A DNA stretch of 57,637 nt from Aliishimia ponticola (lineage in GTDB: Bacteria > Pseudomonadota > Alphaproteobacteria > Rhodobacterales > Rhodobacteraceae), in contig NZ_SRKY01000007.1 in the NCBI RefSeq assembly GCF_004803475.1, forward strand, positions 1 through 57,637, read 5' to 3'. The position numbers were made by a program, and so were the translations under genes. Shown piece after piece: positions 7,617 to 17,476 of the stretch (positions are counted from its first letter, which is position 1; each line of letters starts with the position of its first letter). Below the pieces are notes generated by a model. The model was not told where the DNA came from. It was given only the letters and a program-made list of their open reading frames with translations, and did not search any database.

Positions 7617-10600
7617 ATGTCGGATTTGATTATTGCTGAGGGCGCGGCCGACCACGCGCCCACTTCTCCTGAACCGATCATCAATGTTGAGCTCGCGGGA
7701 AAGGTGACCTTCGCATCCCATCAGAATGATGTGCCGGTGCTGCTGGAATTGACGGTAGAAAACCCCTCTGAAAACGATCTTGAAGATCTCAGGCTGTCCA
7801 TTTCAGCTGACCCGGCGGTCTTTGGCGCGCGAGAATGGACCATCGATCGTCTCGATGCCGGGGCGAAGCTGCGGATCACCGATCGTCGCCTACCGCTTGC
7901 AGGTGGCATGCTCGACAAGCTCACGGATCGTCTGCGCGCGGATGTCCGTCTGACGGTGCATCAAGGCGATGATGTCCTTGCCGAGACAACAGAGACCGTC
8001 GAGGCTTTGGCCCGCAACGAATGGGGTGGCTCGCGCTACATGCCGGAGCTGTTGGCGGCGTTTGTAACCCCCAATGACGGCTTTGTTCAGAAAGTCCTGA
8101 AAGATGCGTCGCGGATCCTCGTCGAAGGGGGCCGGGACGGATCGATTAATGGCTACCAGACGAAATCCACCCAAAGATCATGGGAGCTGATGTCGGCGAT
8201 CTGGGCTGCGGTCAGCGCTCAGGGCCTGACCTACGCCGTGCCACCGGCCAGTTTCGAGACGACGGGCCAGAAGATTCGTCTGCCATCCGATATCCGTCAT
8301 ACAGGACTGTCGACCTGTCTCGACACCGCGCTGCTGTTTGCTGCGGCTTTTGAGCAGGCCGGCCTGCATCCGGTTGTGGTGTTCACCGAGGGACACGCTT
8401 TTGCCGGAGCCTGGTTGCAGCCTGCATGGTTCCCGACATTGACGGTCGATGATCCGCTGGTCGTGCGCAAAGCCAAAGATCTGCGCGAGCTGGTGCTTTT
8501 CGAGACGACGATGGCGACAGCGGGGCACCCGCTGCCCTTCACAAAGGCGATCAACGAGGCCAACCGCCAGATCGCCGAGGAACATGACCCGAAGTTCATT
8601 TATGCACTCGACGTCCACCAAGCGCGCAAACGTGGCATCCAGCCATTGTCGTCATTGGCCGAGGCGAGTGGAGATGGCGACGCAACCGAACCAACCTGCG
8701 CGCCGCCGCTCGATATCCCGCCGGATGACTTGCCGCCATTTGAGCAGCAGGACGATACGGATCTCTCCGAAAAAACCCCGGAGGAAAGGCTGGCGACTTG
8801 GAAGCGCAGCCTTCTGGACCTGTCGCGCCGCAACCGGCTGCTGAACGTCAAGCCCTCATCGACGGCACTGCCAATCTTCTGTCCTGACCCCGGGCGGCTT
8901 GAAGACCTGCTTGCCAGCGGAGCAAAGCTGCGTCTGACCCCGCCGCCGGAGAAAGGTGCCAAGGGAAGCGAAAGCGACCGCGCGCAGTTCACTCTGCGGA
9001 CCGGAGATGACTGGGCGCGCAACCATGCGCTTGAGGCCTTGGAGCGCAAGGAGGTCATCGCGAATACCGATCCAAAGACCTTGGAGAAGGCCGGGATCAA
9101 TCTGTACCGCAAGGCGCGCGCGGATATAGAAGAGGGTGGTAGCAACACGTTGTTCCTTGCGCTGGGAATGTTGCGCTGGACGCCGACTGGAACCAGCAGC
9201 GACAGCCGGGCGCCGATGATCCTTGTGCCGGTGCGGCTGGAACGCGCGAGCGCGCGGTCAAAACCGGTTCTCGTCCGACATGACGACGACACGGTCTTCA
9301 ACCTGACCCTGCTGCAAATGTTGAAACAGGATTTTGGCATCGACATCGCCGAGCTTGTTGGCGATCTGCCACGCGATGACAGTGGCGTCGACGTGGCGCG
9401 CATCTGGGATATCGTACGGCACCGTGTGCGCGACGTGCCCGGGTTCGAGGTGACCGAAGACGTGATCCTCGGTACATTCTCCTTTGCCAAGTATCTGATG
9501 TGGAAAGACCTCGCGGACAGAACTGAGCGGCTGAAAGAAGCCCCGCTTGTCCGCCACCTGATCGACACGCCACGCGAGCCGTTCGCCACGCCATCGTCCT
9601 TTATCGAGCCACGCGAGATTGATCGCCGCATCTCACCATCGGACGTGTTCGCGCCGCTGAACGCGGACAGTAGCCAGTTGGTCGCGGTACACGCATCCGG
9701 TCATGAGGGTGATTTCGTTCTCGAAGGCCCGCCGGGCACCGGCAAGTCCGAAACCATCGGCAACATCATCGCGCACAACCTTGCACTGGGTAAGCGTGTC
9801 TTGTTCGTGTCCGAGAAGATGGCTGCGCTGGATGTTGTGTATCGGCGGCTGAAAGAGGTCGGCCTCGGCGATTTCTGTCTCGAATTGCATTCCAACAAGG
9901 CCAGCAAAAAGGCGGTTCTGGATCAGCTCGATTCCGCATGGTCCAGCCACGACACTCTGGATCAGGCCGAGTGGACCCGCGAGGCAAATCGACTGGCGGA
10001 GTTACGGGATCGGCTGAACGGGTTGGTGGACGCGCTTCATGCACCTGGTCCGGCGGGGATCAGCGCGCGAGATGCCATGGGCCGGACGTTGCGCCATGGC
10101 GATCTGCATCGCGTGGAGCTTGATTGGCCCAAGCGACAGGGGCCTGTTGGACACGCGCCGACCCCTGAAACCTTCGACGAGCTTTGCACCGCGGCGCGTA
10201 GGCTGGGTCAACGGTTCAGTGAAACCGAAAGCGACGATTTTGAAACCTTTGCCGGGATCAGCACCGAGGAATGGAATTTCGCGTGGCAGGGGCAGGTTGT
10301 GGACGCAGCGCGGCGGCTTGGGCAGGCGGCGCAATCCCTGTTGTCGGCGCGCAGCGCGCTGGCGCAACGTCTCGATCTTCCAACTGTCGCAGATCAGCGC
10401 ACGGAGGCAGAAGCTCTGGCGGACCTCACGAAGTGCTTCCCGCACTGCCTCGCGACGGACCTCAGTTTTGCGATGACCTCCGATGGGCGGTCTGCCCTGG
10501 AGAGCCTGTCATCGCTTTTGCCCTTGCTGGAAAAGTGGCAGGCGGTTCGCACGGATTTGTCACAGGGATACCGTGACGACGCCATCGCAGCAGCTCCGAT

Positions 10601-13600
10601 CAGGGCTTGGCTTTCTGAGCGCACTGAGGCGCAGGGGCGCAGTTTCCTGACCCGCGGCGGTGCCTTGAAAAAGCTGCGCGCGACCATCATCGGCCAGATC
10701 GGCACCGGCTCCGATACCCCCGAAAACGACCTCGAAAAGCTGGCGGACATGGCGGACCTGCAACAGCAGATGAGCAAGATTGCGGATACCTTGCCGGAAG
10801 GAACGCCGTGGAAGGGGCTGGCGACTTCGGCGCAGTCCCTGCGCGCAGCCGTGACGGGCGGAGAAGCTCTGCGCGCGGCTATGCTGCGCCTGGGTGATGC
10901 AGGGCATGACATCGTTGGCTTGCGCGCGACGTTGCGTTTGCGGTTGTGCGACGGGCGAGATCTTCTGGAACAAGGTGGCGCGACCGACAGGGCAGGGGCT
11001 GAACTACGGGATGCGTTGGAGGCCTTTGCCGCCGTCGAAGCTGAGTGGCAGGGGCTGACAGTCCCGGCAGGTCAATTGCCAGAGCGGCAATCTTTGGATC
11101 GGCTCATCGAGACTTCTGGCGCGGTGGCCGACCGTGAGCGACGGTTGAATGCATGGTGCGGTTGGGTCTCGGCCCGCCGCGAGGCCGAAGAGAAAGGACT
11201 CGGCGCCCTCGCTGCCGCGCTTGAAAACGGTTCTCTGGATCACGAGCAAACGGTCGAGGCGTTTCGCACGGCCTATTGTCGTTGGGCTGCGCCGGAACTG
11301 ATAGACGCCAACCCGCTCCTGCGGCGTTTCTCGGCCACGACCCACAGCGCGGACATCGCGGATTTCCGCAAACTCGATGCAGCCTTTGCTGGTTTGACAG
11401 CGGCCTATGTGCGCGCGCGGCTTTCCGGTGAAATCCCAGACCGCCAGACAACCGCCGATCCGGGGCTTGGCGTATTGGCGCGACAACTTCAGCGTGGGGC
11501 GCGTGCGGCCCCGGTCAGGCAATTGGTCAAGGATATGGGGACGTCGCTGACACGCCTCACGCCTTGCTTGATGATGAGCCCCCTGTCCGTGGCCCAGTTC
11601 TTGCCCGCAGACTCCGAGCTGTTCGACCTTGTCGTGTTCGACGAAGCCAGTCAGATCACCGTTCCCGACGCCATCGGCGCAATTGCCCGTGGTCGGCGCA
11701 GTATCATCGTCGGTGACCCCAAGCAGATGCCGCCGACCAACTTCTTCTCGCGGGATGCGGGGGATGATGATGGCGACGGCATGATCATGGCTGATCTCGA
11801 GAGTATCCTCGATGAGGCTTTGGCGGCTCGCGTGCCCCTGCACAGGCTGACGGGCCATTACCGCAGTCGACATGAAAGCCTGATCGCATTCTCGAACCAT
11901 GCCTACTACGAGGGTCAACTGGTCACGTATCCGTCGGCAGATACACGCGAAACTGCAGTGCGGCTGGAGCGGATAGCCGGCGTCTATGCGCGCGGCAAAG
12001 GGCGAAACAACCCGCAAGAGGCGCAGGCCGTCGTTGCAGAAGTTGTTGCACACCTAAAAGACCCGGCGCGCCGGCATCTCTCCATCGGTGTTGTGACGCT
12101 GAACACGGAGCAGCAACGCCTCGTCGAGAATTTGCTGGACGAAGCCCGCCGCGCCGATCCCGCTCTCGAAAAGTTCTTCGGCCCGAATGTACAGGAACCG
12201 GTTTTCGTAAAGAACCTGGAAACGGTGCAGGGTGACCAGCGTGACGTCATCCTGATCTCCATTTGCTATGGGCCGACCGAACCTGGGGCGCAGACCATCT
12301 CGATGAACTTCGGTCCCCTGAACCAAAAGGGGGGTGAGCGGCGACTGAATGTGGCCATCACCCGTGCGACCAGCGAAGTGGTGATCTTCTGCAGCTTCGA
12401 TCCGGCAATGATCGACCTGACGCGCACCAATTCGGACGCGGTGCGCGATCTGAAGCACTACCTCGAGTTTGCGGCTCAGGGGCCCATAGCACTTGGCCGT
12501 GCCGTTCAATCCCACGGTTTCAGTGACTACGATTCCGATTTCGAGATGGCCGTTGCCGAGCGCCTGCGCGCAAAGGGCTGGACAATTCGCACGCAGATTG
12601 GTGTCTCGAAGTTCCGCATCGACTTGGGCGTCGTGCATCCTGACAAACCCGGTGAATTCCTTGCGGGGATCGAATGCGATGGGGCCGCCTATCATTCGTC
12701 GGCTTCGGCTCGTGACCGTGACCGGGTGCGCCATATCATTCTCGAACGTCTGGGGTGGCGGCTTTTGCGGGTCTGGTCGACAGACTGGTTCATCGATCCG
12801 GGTTCACGTTTGGACCAGCTTCACCAGGACCTCGAGGCTCTGCTTGAAACGGTTCGAGAGGAAGACCGGCTTGCCGCGGAAGCCGCCGAAGCAAAGGAAG
12901 AGTCTGACATTGAGGACGCAGAACCCGCGCCGGAGAACGCCCCATCACCTGACCCCGATGACGCCGCTGAGGACGGCTTGCAGGCCGAGACGGAACAACC
13001 GACGGCTGAGCCGCCGTCTTCTGAACCGGCGCTGTCGCTCACCGAAAGGGAAACGCCTCTCGCAGCGCGCATGCTGGATACGGGTGAGACAGATGCGCCG
13101 GAGCTCGATCTGGGAATTGTTGCTCAGCCTGAAATCGACCTGAATCCAGAGTCGTTCCATGCGCCGAGTTACAAACCTATTCTGCAAAAGTTGGCGCGGT
13201 CTTACGTAGAGCAGGAAGCACCGATCACCTTCAAACGCTTGAGCGATCTGATCGCCCGGGATCATGGCTTCCAACGCACCGGAGGCAAGATTTCTTCGAC
13301 GATCTGGCATGCGGTCGAGCGCGTCGCACCCCGGACCCGGTCGGCAGATGAGCACTGGATATTCTGGCCAGATGATGCTGACCCTGCCGAAGTGCTGCCC
13401 TTCCGAGGACTCGAAATCAATGGCCGCCCACGTAAGTGGAAAGAGGTTCCGCTTCCTGAAAAGCTGGGCCTTATCCGAAAGACACTGGACAAGGATCCTG
13501 CGGACCTTGCCGAGGAAGTCGCTGGCCTGCTCGGGTATGGGCGGGTCACAAAGTCATTCCGCGCTGACATTGCAAAACTGGCAGAGCAGCTGGGGCAGGG

Positions 13601-13640
13601 CGGCCCTGATCTGGAAGATGACCGCGAGGGGCAGGAATAG
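7617..13640 (+). CDS. DUF4011 superfamily I helicase with Vsr-like nuclease (probable defence protein)
   Basis: Giant protein of 2007 residues. In order: a beta-rich N-terminal region; a transglutaminase/papain-like segment with STCLDTALLF (Cys about 233) and GHAFAGAW (His about 260); a DUF4011 segment with LLDLSRRNRLLN (about 397); a superfamily I helicase core with Walker A GPPGTGKSE (about 704), DEASQ (about 1341), GDPKQMPPTNFF (about 1365) and NVAITRAT (about 1577); a PD-(D/E)xK/Vsr-like nuclease with FRIDLGV and GIECDGAAYHSS (about 1682); an acidic linker; and a C-terminal DUF3320-like domain (from about 1860). Large DUF4011 helicase-nucleases are found among bacterial defence genes. The ATG at 7617 has GAGG 9 bases upstream, whereas the longer frame from 7557 lacks support. 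It stands alone, so it is probably a single-gene system. Confidence 0.85.
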   Translation: MSDLIIAEGAADHAPTSPEPIINVELAGKVTFASHQNDVPVLLELTVENPSENDLEDLRLSISADPAVFGAREWTIDRLDAGAKLRITDRRLPLAGGMLDKLTDRLRADVRLTVHQGDDVLAETTETVEALARNEWGGSRYMPELLAAFVTPNDGFVQKVLKDASRILVEGGRDGSINGYQTKSTQRSWELMSAIWAAVSAQGLTYAVPPASFETTGQKIRLPSDIRHTGLSTCLDTALLFAAAFEQAGLHPVVVFTEGHAFAGAWLQPAWFPTLTVDDPLVVRKAKDLRELVLFETTMATAGHPLPFTKAINEANRQIAEEHDPKFIYALDVHQARKRGIQPLSSLAEASGDGDATEPTCAPPLDIPPDDLPPFEQQDDTDLSEKTPEERLATWKRSLLDLSRRNRLLNVKPSSTALPIFCPDPGRLEDLLASGAKLRLTPPPEKGAKGSESDRAQFTLRTGDDWARNHALEALERKEVIANTDPKTLEKAGINLYRKARADIEEGGSNTLFLALGMLRWTPTGTSSDSRAPMILVPVRLERASARSKPVLVRHDDDTVFNLTLLQMLKQDFGIDIAELVGDLPRDDSGVDVARIWDIVRHRVRDVPGFEVTEDVILGTFSFAKYLMWKDLADRTERLKEAPLVRHLIDTPREPFATPSSFIEPREIDRRISPSDVFAPLNADSSQLVAVHASGHEGDFVLEGPPGTGKSETIGNIIAHNLALGKRVLFVSEKMAALDVVYRRLKEVGLGDFCLELHSNKASKKAVLDQLDSAWSSHDTLDQAEWTREANRLAELRDRLNGLVDALHAPGPAGISARDAMGRTLRHGDLHRVELDWPKRQGPVGHAPTPETFDELCTAARRLGQRFSETESDDFETFAGISTEEWNFAWQGQVVDAARRLGQAAQSLLSARSALAQRLDLPTVADQRTEAEALADLTKCFPHCLATDLSFAMTSDGRSALESLSSLLPLLEKWQAVRTDLSQGYRDDAIAAAPIRAWLSERTEAQGRSFLTRGGALKKLRATIIGQIGTGSDTPENDLEKLADMADLQQQMSKIADTLPEGTPWKGLATSAQSLRAAVTGGEALRAAMLRLGDAGHDIVGLRATLRLRLCDGRDLLEQGGATDRAGAELRDALEAFAAVEAEWQGLTVPAGQLPERQSLDRLIETSGAVADRERRLNAWCGWVSARREAEEKGLGALAAALENGSLDHEQTVEAFRTAYCRWAAPELIDANPLLRRFSATTHSADIADFRKLDAAFAGLTAAYVRARLSGEIPDRQTTADPGLGVLARQLQRGARAAPVRQLVKDMGTSLTRLTPCLMMSPLSVAQFLPADSELFDLVVFDEASQITVPDAIGAIARGRRSIIVGDPKQMPPTNFFSRDAGDDDGDGMIMADLESILDEALAARVPLHRLTGHYRSRHESLIAFSNHAYYEGQLVTYPSADTRETAVRLERIAGVYARGKGRNNPQEAQAVVAEVVAHLKDPARRHLSIGVVTLNTEQQRLVENLLDEARRADPALEKFFGPNVQEPVFVKNLETVQGDQRDVILISICYGPTEPGAQTISMNFGPLNQKGGERRLNVAITRATSEVVIFCSFDPAMIDLTRTNSDAVRDLKHYLEFAAQGPIALGRAVQSHGFSDYDSDFEMAVAERLRAKGWTIRTQIGVSKFRIDLGVVHPDKPGEFLAGIECDGAAYHSSASARDRDRVRHIILERLGWRLLRVWSTDWFIDPGSRLDQLHQDLEALLETVREEDRLAAEAAEAKEESDIEDAEPAPENAPSPDPDDAAEDGLQAETEQPTAEPPSSEPALSLTERETPLAARMLDTGETDAPELDLGIVAQPEIDLNPESFHAPSYKPILQKLARSYVEQEAPITFKRLSDLIARDHGFQRTGGKISSTIWHAVERVAPRTRSADEHWIFWPDDADPAEVLPFRGLEINGRPRKWKEVPLPEKLGLIRKTLDKDPADLAEEVAGLLGYGRVTKSFRADIAKLAEQLGQGGPDLEDDREGQE

Positions 13641-13743
13641 GGCGGAAGGGGCTTTTAGGACGACTGCGCAAGGTCAACGTCGCCGTCGTCGATCCAAGCC
13701 TATTGGATGGGTGAAAGGTAAGGAAATGACGAGGATCGATTTC

Positions 13744-15012
13744 ATGACACGCACAGCTCCTTGGGTTCTCGCGGCTTCTGTTCTTGTCGCGTTTCCGGCG
13801 GCGGGCCAGGAAGCAGATTTTTCTGCTGACATTGCAGACGTCACGCAGCGCATCGAGGATGCAGAGAAGACGGTGTCGCAGTTCGAGGGTGGCGTCATCA
13901 AAGCGCTCGCGCAGTACCGTCTGGAAGTGTTGAAGATGAACCGCGTCTTGCTCGAAAACAGGCAGCTGAGTGCTGATGCCGGGATCAGCCCCGACTTGGT
14001 CATTCCGACTGTCGAACCCGACCTGGCGAGGGCTGCCGAAATCCTGACGGACATACAGACACAAACCGAGGTTGTGGCGGCTGCTGAGGCGGAAGCCAAG
14101 AACAGCGGCGGCCTTGTACAGGCCATGGCGCTGACCCGCGTTGAAACTGAAAAGCTGACGCTCGCGCAGCTCAAATTGGCTTGGTATCAGGCGCAATATG
14201 GCATTTCTACACCGCAGTTGGCCGCCGCGGCGCCGCCACCGGTTTCGGACGAAATTGTGGAAGATGATCTTCCGCCTGCTGAATCGAATGCTCCGGCTTG
14301 GGCAGATCCTGATTACCCGGATATCGACTACACTTCTGGGGTATTTAGTGGCCTCGCAAAGGAGGGGTTCGTCATGGCTGGTTGGTACGGAATTCTTGAA
14401 ACCCGTGCCGAAATAGATGACTCCCCCAAGGTCCTTGCCATCAATTTTTCCGATTACGACCCCGAAGCATTTCAGGACAAGCGGCGCCTGCTTCTTCAGT
14501 GCAATGAGGGGACGCCGTCTATCGTCTATGATGTCGACAGCTTCATGTCCTACAACTATCGAAGCGACGTGGTCCGCGTGACCTATCGGATTGATGGTGC
14601 CGACGCTGTGAATGCGTCCTGGAGCAAGCTGACATCCAACCAAGGCACGGGCATCTTCGGCGCAACCAGCGTCGACCTGATGCTGAAACTCATGAAGAGT
14701 GAGAAGCTGTTCCTCCGGACGTTTGACAACAACGGCAAGACTTACGACGGGTCTTTCGACATGCGGGGATCGGCAAAAGCGGTCGAGGCGGTGGCCGCCG
14801 CATGTGGATTCTCCACGTTGGACTTGTCCAAGGACGATCTGAAAGCCATCCAATCGCTTCTGAACAATGCCGGGTTCGATGCCGGTGCTCCGGACGGCGC
14901 CTGGGGCAATGGCAGCAAACGAGCCATGCGTGCTTTCCAAGAATCTAAAGGCCTGAGGATCACCGGCGCGCCGGACGCTGCATCGCTGCGGGCGCTTGGC
15001 ATAGAATTCTGA
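13744..15012 (+). CDS. Secreted VasI-like protein with C-terminal peptidoglycan-binding domain
   Basis: Protein of 422 residues. It begins with a signal peptide (MTRTAPWVLAASVLVAFPAAGQ), followed by a helical, probably coiled-coil region (about 25-160). A region with patterns like VasI/TagO-type proteins follows (about 205-350; YDVDSFMSYNYRSDVVRVTY and SWSKLTS). The last 60 residues are a PG_binding_1 domain (AIQSLLNNAGFDAGAPDGAW). It should act in the periplasm at the cell wall. VasI-type proteins are usually linked to type VI secretion, but no other type VI gene is present here. I chose ATG 13744 because GAGG lies 9 bases upstream and it gives a clean signal peptide. ATG 13726 is possible. 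Confidence 0.7.
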   Translation: MTRTAPWVLAASVLVAFPAAGQEADFSADIADVTQRIEDAEKTVSQFEGGVIKALAQYRLEVLKMNRVLLENRQLSADAGISPDLVIPTVEPDLARAAEILTDIQTQTEVVAAAEAEAKNSGGLVQAMALTRVETEKLTLAQLKLAWYQAQYGISTPQLAAAAPPPVSDEIVEDDLPPAESNAPAWADPDYPDIDYTSGVFSGLAKEGFVMAGWYGILETRAEIDDSPKVLAINFSDYDPEAFQDKRRLLLQCNEGTPSIVYDVDSFMSYNYRSDVVRVTYRIDGADAVNASWSKLTSNQGTGIFGATSVDLMLKLMKSEKLFLRTFDNNGKTYDGSFDMRGSAKAVEAVAAACGFSTLDLSKDDLKAIQSLLNNAGFDAGAPDGAWGNGSKRAMRAFQESKGLRITGAPDAASLRALGIEF

Positions 15013-15074
15013 GGCGGATTATCGTTGCAGTGTCCCAGAGTCCTCTTCCGTCGCAGCGTGGTCGGTAAACAATT

Positions 15075-15641
15075 TCACTCAGATTGGACCGCCCAGCCAT
15101 GAAAAATGGCGGCCGACTCGAACAGGTCGAACAGGCGAAGTGCTTCGGTGGTGTCATCCGCGAGCCGTCGGAGATAGTCGCGGCCTGCTGAGGTCGCTGT
15201 AGCACTCGATCTGATGTGAATTTTGGAATCGCCGCCCCGCGTGTAGGCTACGCTGAGCTGAACAAGGGAACTCGAACGCGGTAGCCGGATCTCCGAAATC
15301 ACATCACACACAGCAACAAAGTTTTCCGGGCTGGTGGCCGGCATTGCAGGGAAGAAAAGGCCATATTTCAGAGAATTGCCGAATTGCTCGTGGGATACAT
15401 CGGCCTCTGTGAGAAGATGCTGAAAGGTGACAAGCACTTTCAGCCGGAAATGGTTAGAAAGAGGCTGCAATCTTCGTGTCCTTCGGTTTGCGTGCGACAA
15501 CGGGCGGTTGGTTTTGCCCGCGCCTGTGAAGGAGTTCGGGTTGTCTTTCACAGGCCGGAAAAATTTTGGGTAAGTGATGACAGTCAGACCGCCAGCATTG
15601 TTCACACTCAGCTCGGTGACCAAAGCATCAAGTGCGGCCAC
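15075..15641 (-). CDS. Hypothetical protein divergent from the HTH/ImmA module
   Basis: Frame of 188 codons from a GTG at 15641. The product is soluble and unrecognised. It is divergent from the gene at 15720, and the long palindrome at 15666-15709 lies between them, as for two genes sharing one operator. No good ribosome binding site is visible, so coding status is moderate. Confidence 0.45.
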   Translation of the reverse strand: MAALDALVTELSVNNAGGLTVITYPKFFRPVKDNPNSFTGAGKTNRPLSHANRRTRRLQPLSNHFRLKVLVTFQHLLTEADVSHEQFGNSLKYGLFFPAMPATSPENFVAVCDVISEIRLPRSSSLVQLSVAYTRGGDSKIHIRSSATATSAGRDYLRRLADDTTEALRLFDLFESAAIFHGWAVQSE

Positions 15642-15665
15642 TGAGGTGACCGCAGGTCTTGCTTA

Positions 15666-15709
15666 ATGTTAATTTTTTCGCCATCATATGAGGCGTTAAA
15701 AATTAACAT
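15666..15709. promoter_or_regulatory. Long dyad operator in a divergent intergenic region
   Basis: Nearly perfect inverted repeat: left arm ATGTTAATTTTTTCGCC (15666-15682), right arm GGCGTTAAAAATTAACAT (15692-15709), with a 9-base centre. The AT-rich, long-armed dyad sits directly upstream of the gene at 15720 and is a strong candidate binding site for the HTH protein encoded downstream at 16382. Confidence 0.75.
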
Positions 15710-15719
15710 GAGAGACAGA

Positions 15720-16382
15720 ATGGCCTCTATCGCTACAGTGATCCTGAAAGAGCAGGACCATATCGAAACACGCCTTTGCCAACTGACCCTGGAGCGGCAA
15801 CGCCTCATATCGGCGGGGGCATCCGGCATGTCTGGTCGTGGTATGGCCGGTGCCATGCATGGCAAGACCTCTGCCGGGCAGTACACCTTCCATGAATGCC
15901 TCGCTGGACTGCGTGCCGAGTACATCGGCGTAAACGGCTGGGAACTCTATTACGACGGAGGATTGGAAGGAATCGTCAACAATGACCTGAACGTCATTGT
16001 TCTCGTCAAGACAGCAGATCGATGCTGTTCGGACTCCCGTCGGCCCAAGACAGGCGATTTCGGCGCAAAATCTGAAAAAGTATGCGAGGGTGCAAGCCTG
16101 TTCGATCATGCCGGGGTGGATCTTCCTGCGGTCGTCACGCTGCCGTCGCCGAAAAGCTCCAATCTGAGGACCAACCGATTCTCGGTGTTCTACCTTCTGC
16201 TCGACCCTGAAGGCCGCATGGAATTGAGCATGCCCGTGATCGAGGACAGCAAAATCAGGGGATTCATCGAAAGGATCTACCTTGTTCAAGACAGCGATCT
16301 TGACCCGATCTCGGTATTGCCAGAAGACGCGCCGAATGATGATGATCTTATCATCGACGTAAAGCGCAAGAATGGGAAGTGA
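15720..16382 (+). CDS. Hypothetical protein in an operon with HTH/ImmA
   Basis: Protein of 220 residues: an N-terminal helical segment, a Gly/Met-rich stretch (about 33-50) and a mixed alpha/beta body with no named domain. The start at ATG 15720 follows GAGAG by 5 bases. A start at 15708 would lie inside the operator. Its stop overlaps the ATG of the HTH/metallopeptidase gene (TGATG), so the two are translationally coupled. In such modules the upstream partner is often the effector or the substrate of the peptidase, but this is inference. Confidence 0.65.
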   Translation: MASIATVILKEQDHIETRLCQLTLERQRLISAGASGMSGRGMAGAMHGKTSAGQYTFHECLAGLRAEYIGVNGWELYYDGGLEGIVNNDLNVIVLVKTADRCCSDSRRPKTGDFGAKSEKVCEGASLFDHAGVDLPAVVTLPSPKSSNLRTNRFSVFYLLLDPEGRMELSMPVIEDSKIRGFIERIYLVQDSDLDPISVLPEDAPNDDDLIIDVKRKNGK

Positions 16383-17476
16383 TGCACAACGGAAAGAGGC
16401 TGGCCGCGGCGCGTAAGCGGCGCAAGATGACCGCCAAGGGTCTTGCCGGACTATGTGGGCTCAGCCCGGTTACCATCACGCGGCTGGAAACGGAGCAAAA
16501 TGACGCGGATCCCGCCACGATCGAAAAGATCGCCGGGGTCCTCGACTATCCGATCGCCTACTTCACCTTGCCCGATCCGCCCGCCTTGTCTACGGAACAG
16601 GTCAGTTTCCGAAGCCTAACCAACATGTCGGCGAAAGTGCGTGATGCCGCCTTTGCCGCTGGTGGTGCGGGTGTAGAGATGTTCCGTTGGGCAGAGGAGG
16701 TGTTTAACCTGCCAGGGCTCGACCTGCCGAATTTGCGTGCGGACGCGGAGTATTCGCCGGAAAGCGCCGCCGAGGCGCTGCGTGCCCACTGGCAGCTTGG
16801 AGATCGCCCGATCCCGGCGGTCCTGAAGCTTTTCGAAGCCAAGGGTGTTCGCATCCTCGGACTATCTGAGGATACGAAGAACGTTGATGCGTTCTCCTTC
16901 TGGATGGATGACGTCCCGTACATGTTCCTGAACTCCTTCAAGTCAGCAGAGCGCAATCTCTTTGACGCCTGCCACGAGCTCGGGCATCTTGCCATGCATC
17001 GTCATGGAACAATGGGCGGTGGCAGGGAAGCCGAGAACGAGGCAAACGCCTTTGCCTCGGCCTTTCTCATGCCAAGGTCCGACGTCATAGCGCATGTCCC
17101 GCGGTTCATCGACGTGAAGGTCATCCTGCGGTTAAAGCGGCGCTGGAAAGTCTCCGCCATGGCGCTGGCCTATCGTCTGCGCCAACTTGGTTTGCTGACG
17201 GAATGGCAGCACCGCACGATCTGCATCCAGCTGGGCAAGCTGGGCTATCGAAGTGGCGAGCCCGAGGGCATCGAGAGGGAAACCTCGGTTGTCTGGTCGC
17301 AGATCCTGGCGGACCTCTGGTCCAAGCGCGATACCAAGGAAACCATTGCCAAAGCGATTGAATTACCACTTGATGAGGTTGATGGCCTTCTCAAAGGCCT
17401 GCTTGCGCCAAATAAACATACCGACGCCCAACTCGCCGCCGCGGAAACTAAGCCTGCGTTGAGGCTGGTTAAATAG
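16382..17476 (+). CDS. XRE-family regulator with ImmA/IrrE metallopeptidase domain
   Basis: Protein of 364 residues. An N-terminal XRE helix-turn-helix (about 3-60, AKGLAGLCGLSPVTITRLET) is followed by an ImmA/IrrE peptidase domain with the zinc motif CHELGHLAMH (about 200) and a downstream EANAFASAFLMP segment carrying the third metal ligand. This architecture is typical of regulators that are relieved by proteolysis under stress and of toxin-antitoxin-like modules. The stop of the upstream gene overlaps its start. A GTG at 16379 is an alternative start. The palindrome at 15666-15709 is its probable operator. Confidence 0.85.
   Translation: MHNGKRLAAARKRRKMTAKGLAGLCGLSPVTITRLETEQNDADPATIEKIAGVLDYPIAYFTLPDPPALSTEQVSFRSLTNMSAKVRDAAFAAGGAGVEMFRWAEEVFNLPGLDLPNLRADAEYSPESAAEALRAHWQLGDRPIPAVLKLFEAKGVRILGLSEDTKNVDAFSFWMDDVPYMFLNSFKSAERNLFDACHELGHLAMHRHGTMGGGREAENEANAFASAFLMPRSDVIAHVPRFIDVKVILRLKRRWKVSAMALAYRLRQLGLLTEWQHRTICIQLGKLGYRSGEPEGIERETSVVWSQILADLWSKRDTKETIAKAIELPLDEVDGLLKGLLAPNKHTDAQLAAAETKPALRLVK

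Noticed and set aside
11004-12053. 349-codon minus-strand frame
   Set aside because: Antisense shadow inside the helicase gene, within its conserved motifs.
13546-14940. 464-codon minus-strand frame
   Set aside because: Antisense to the VasI-like gene, which has a signal peptide and a recognisable peptidoglycan-binding domain.
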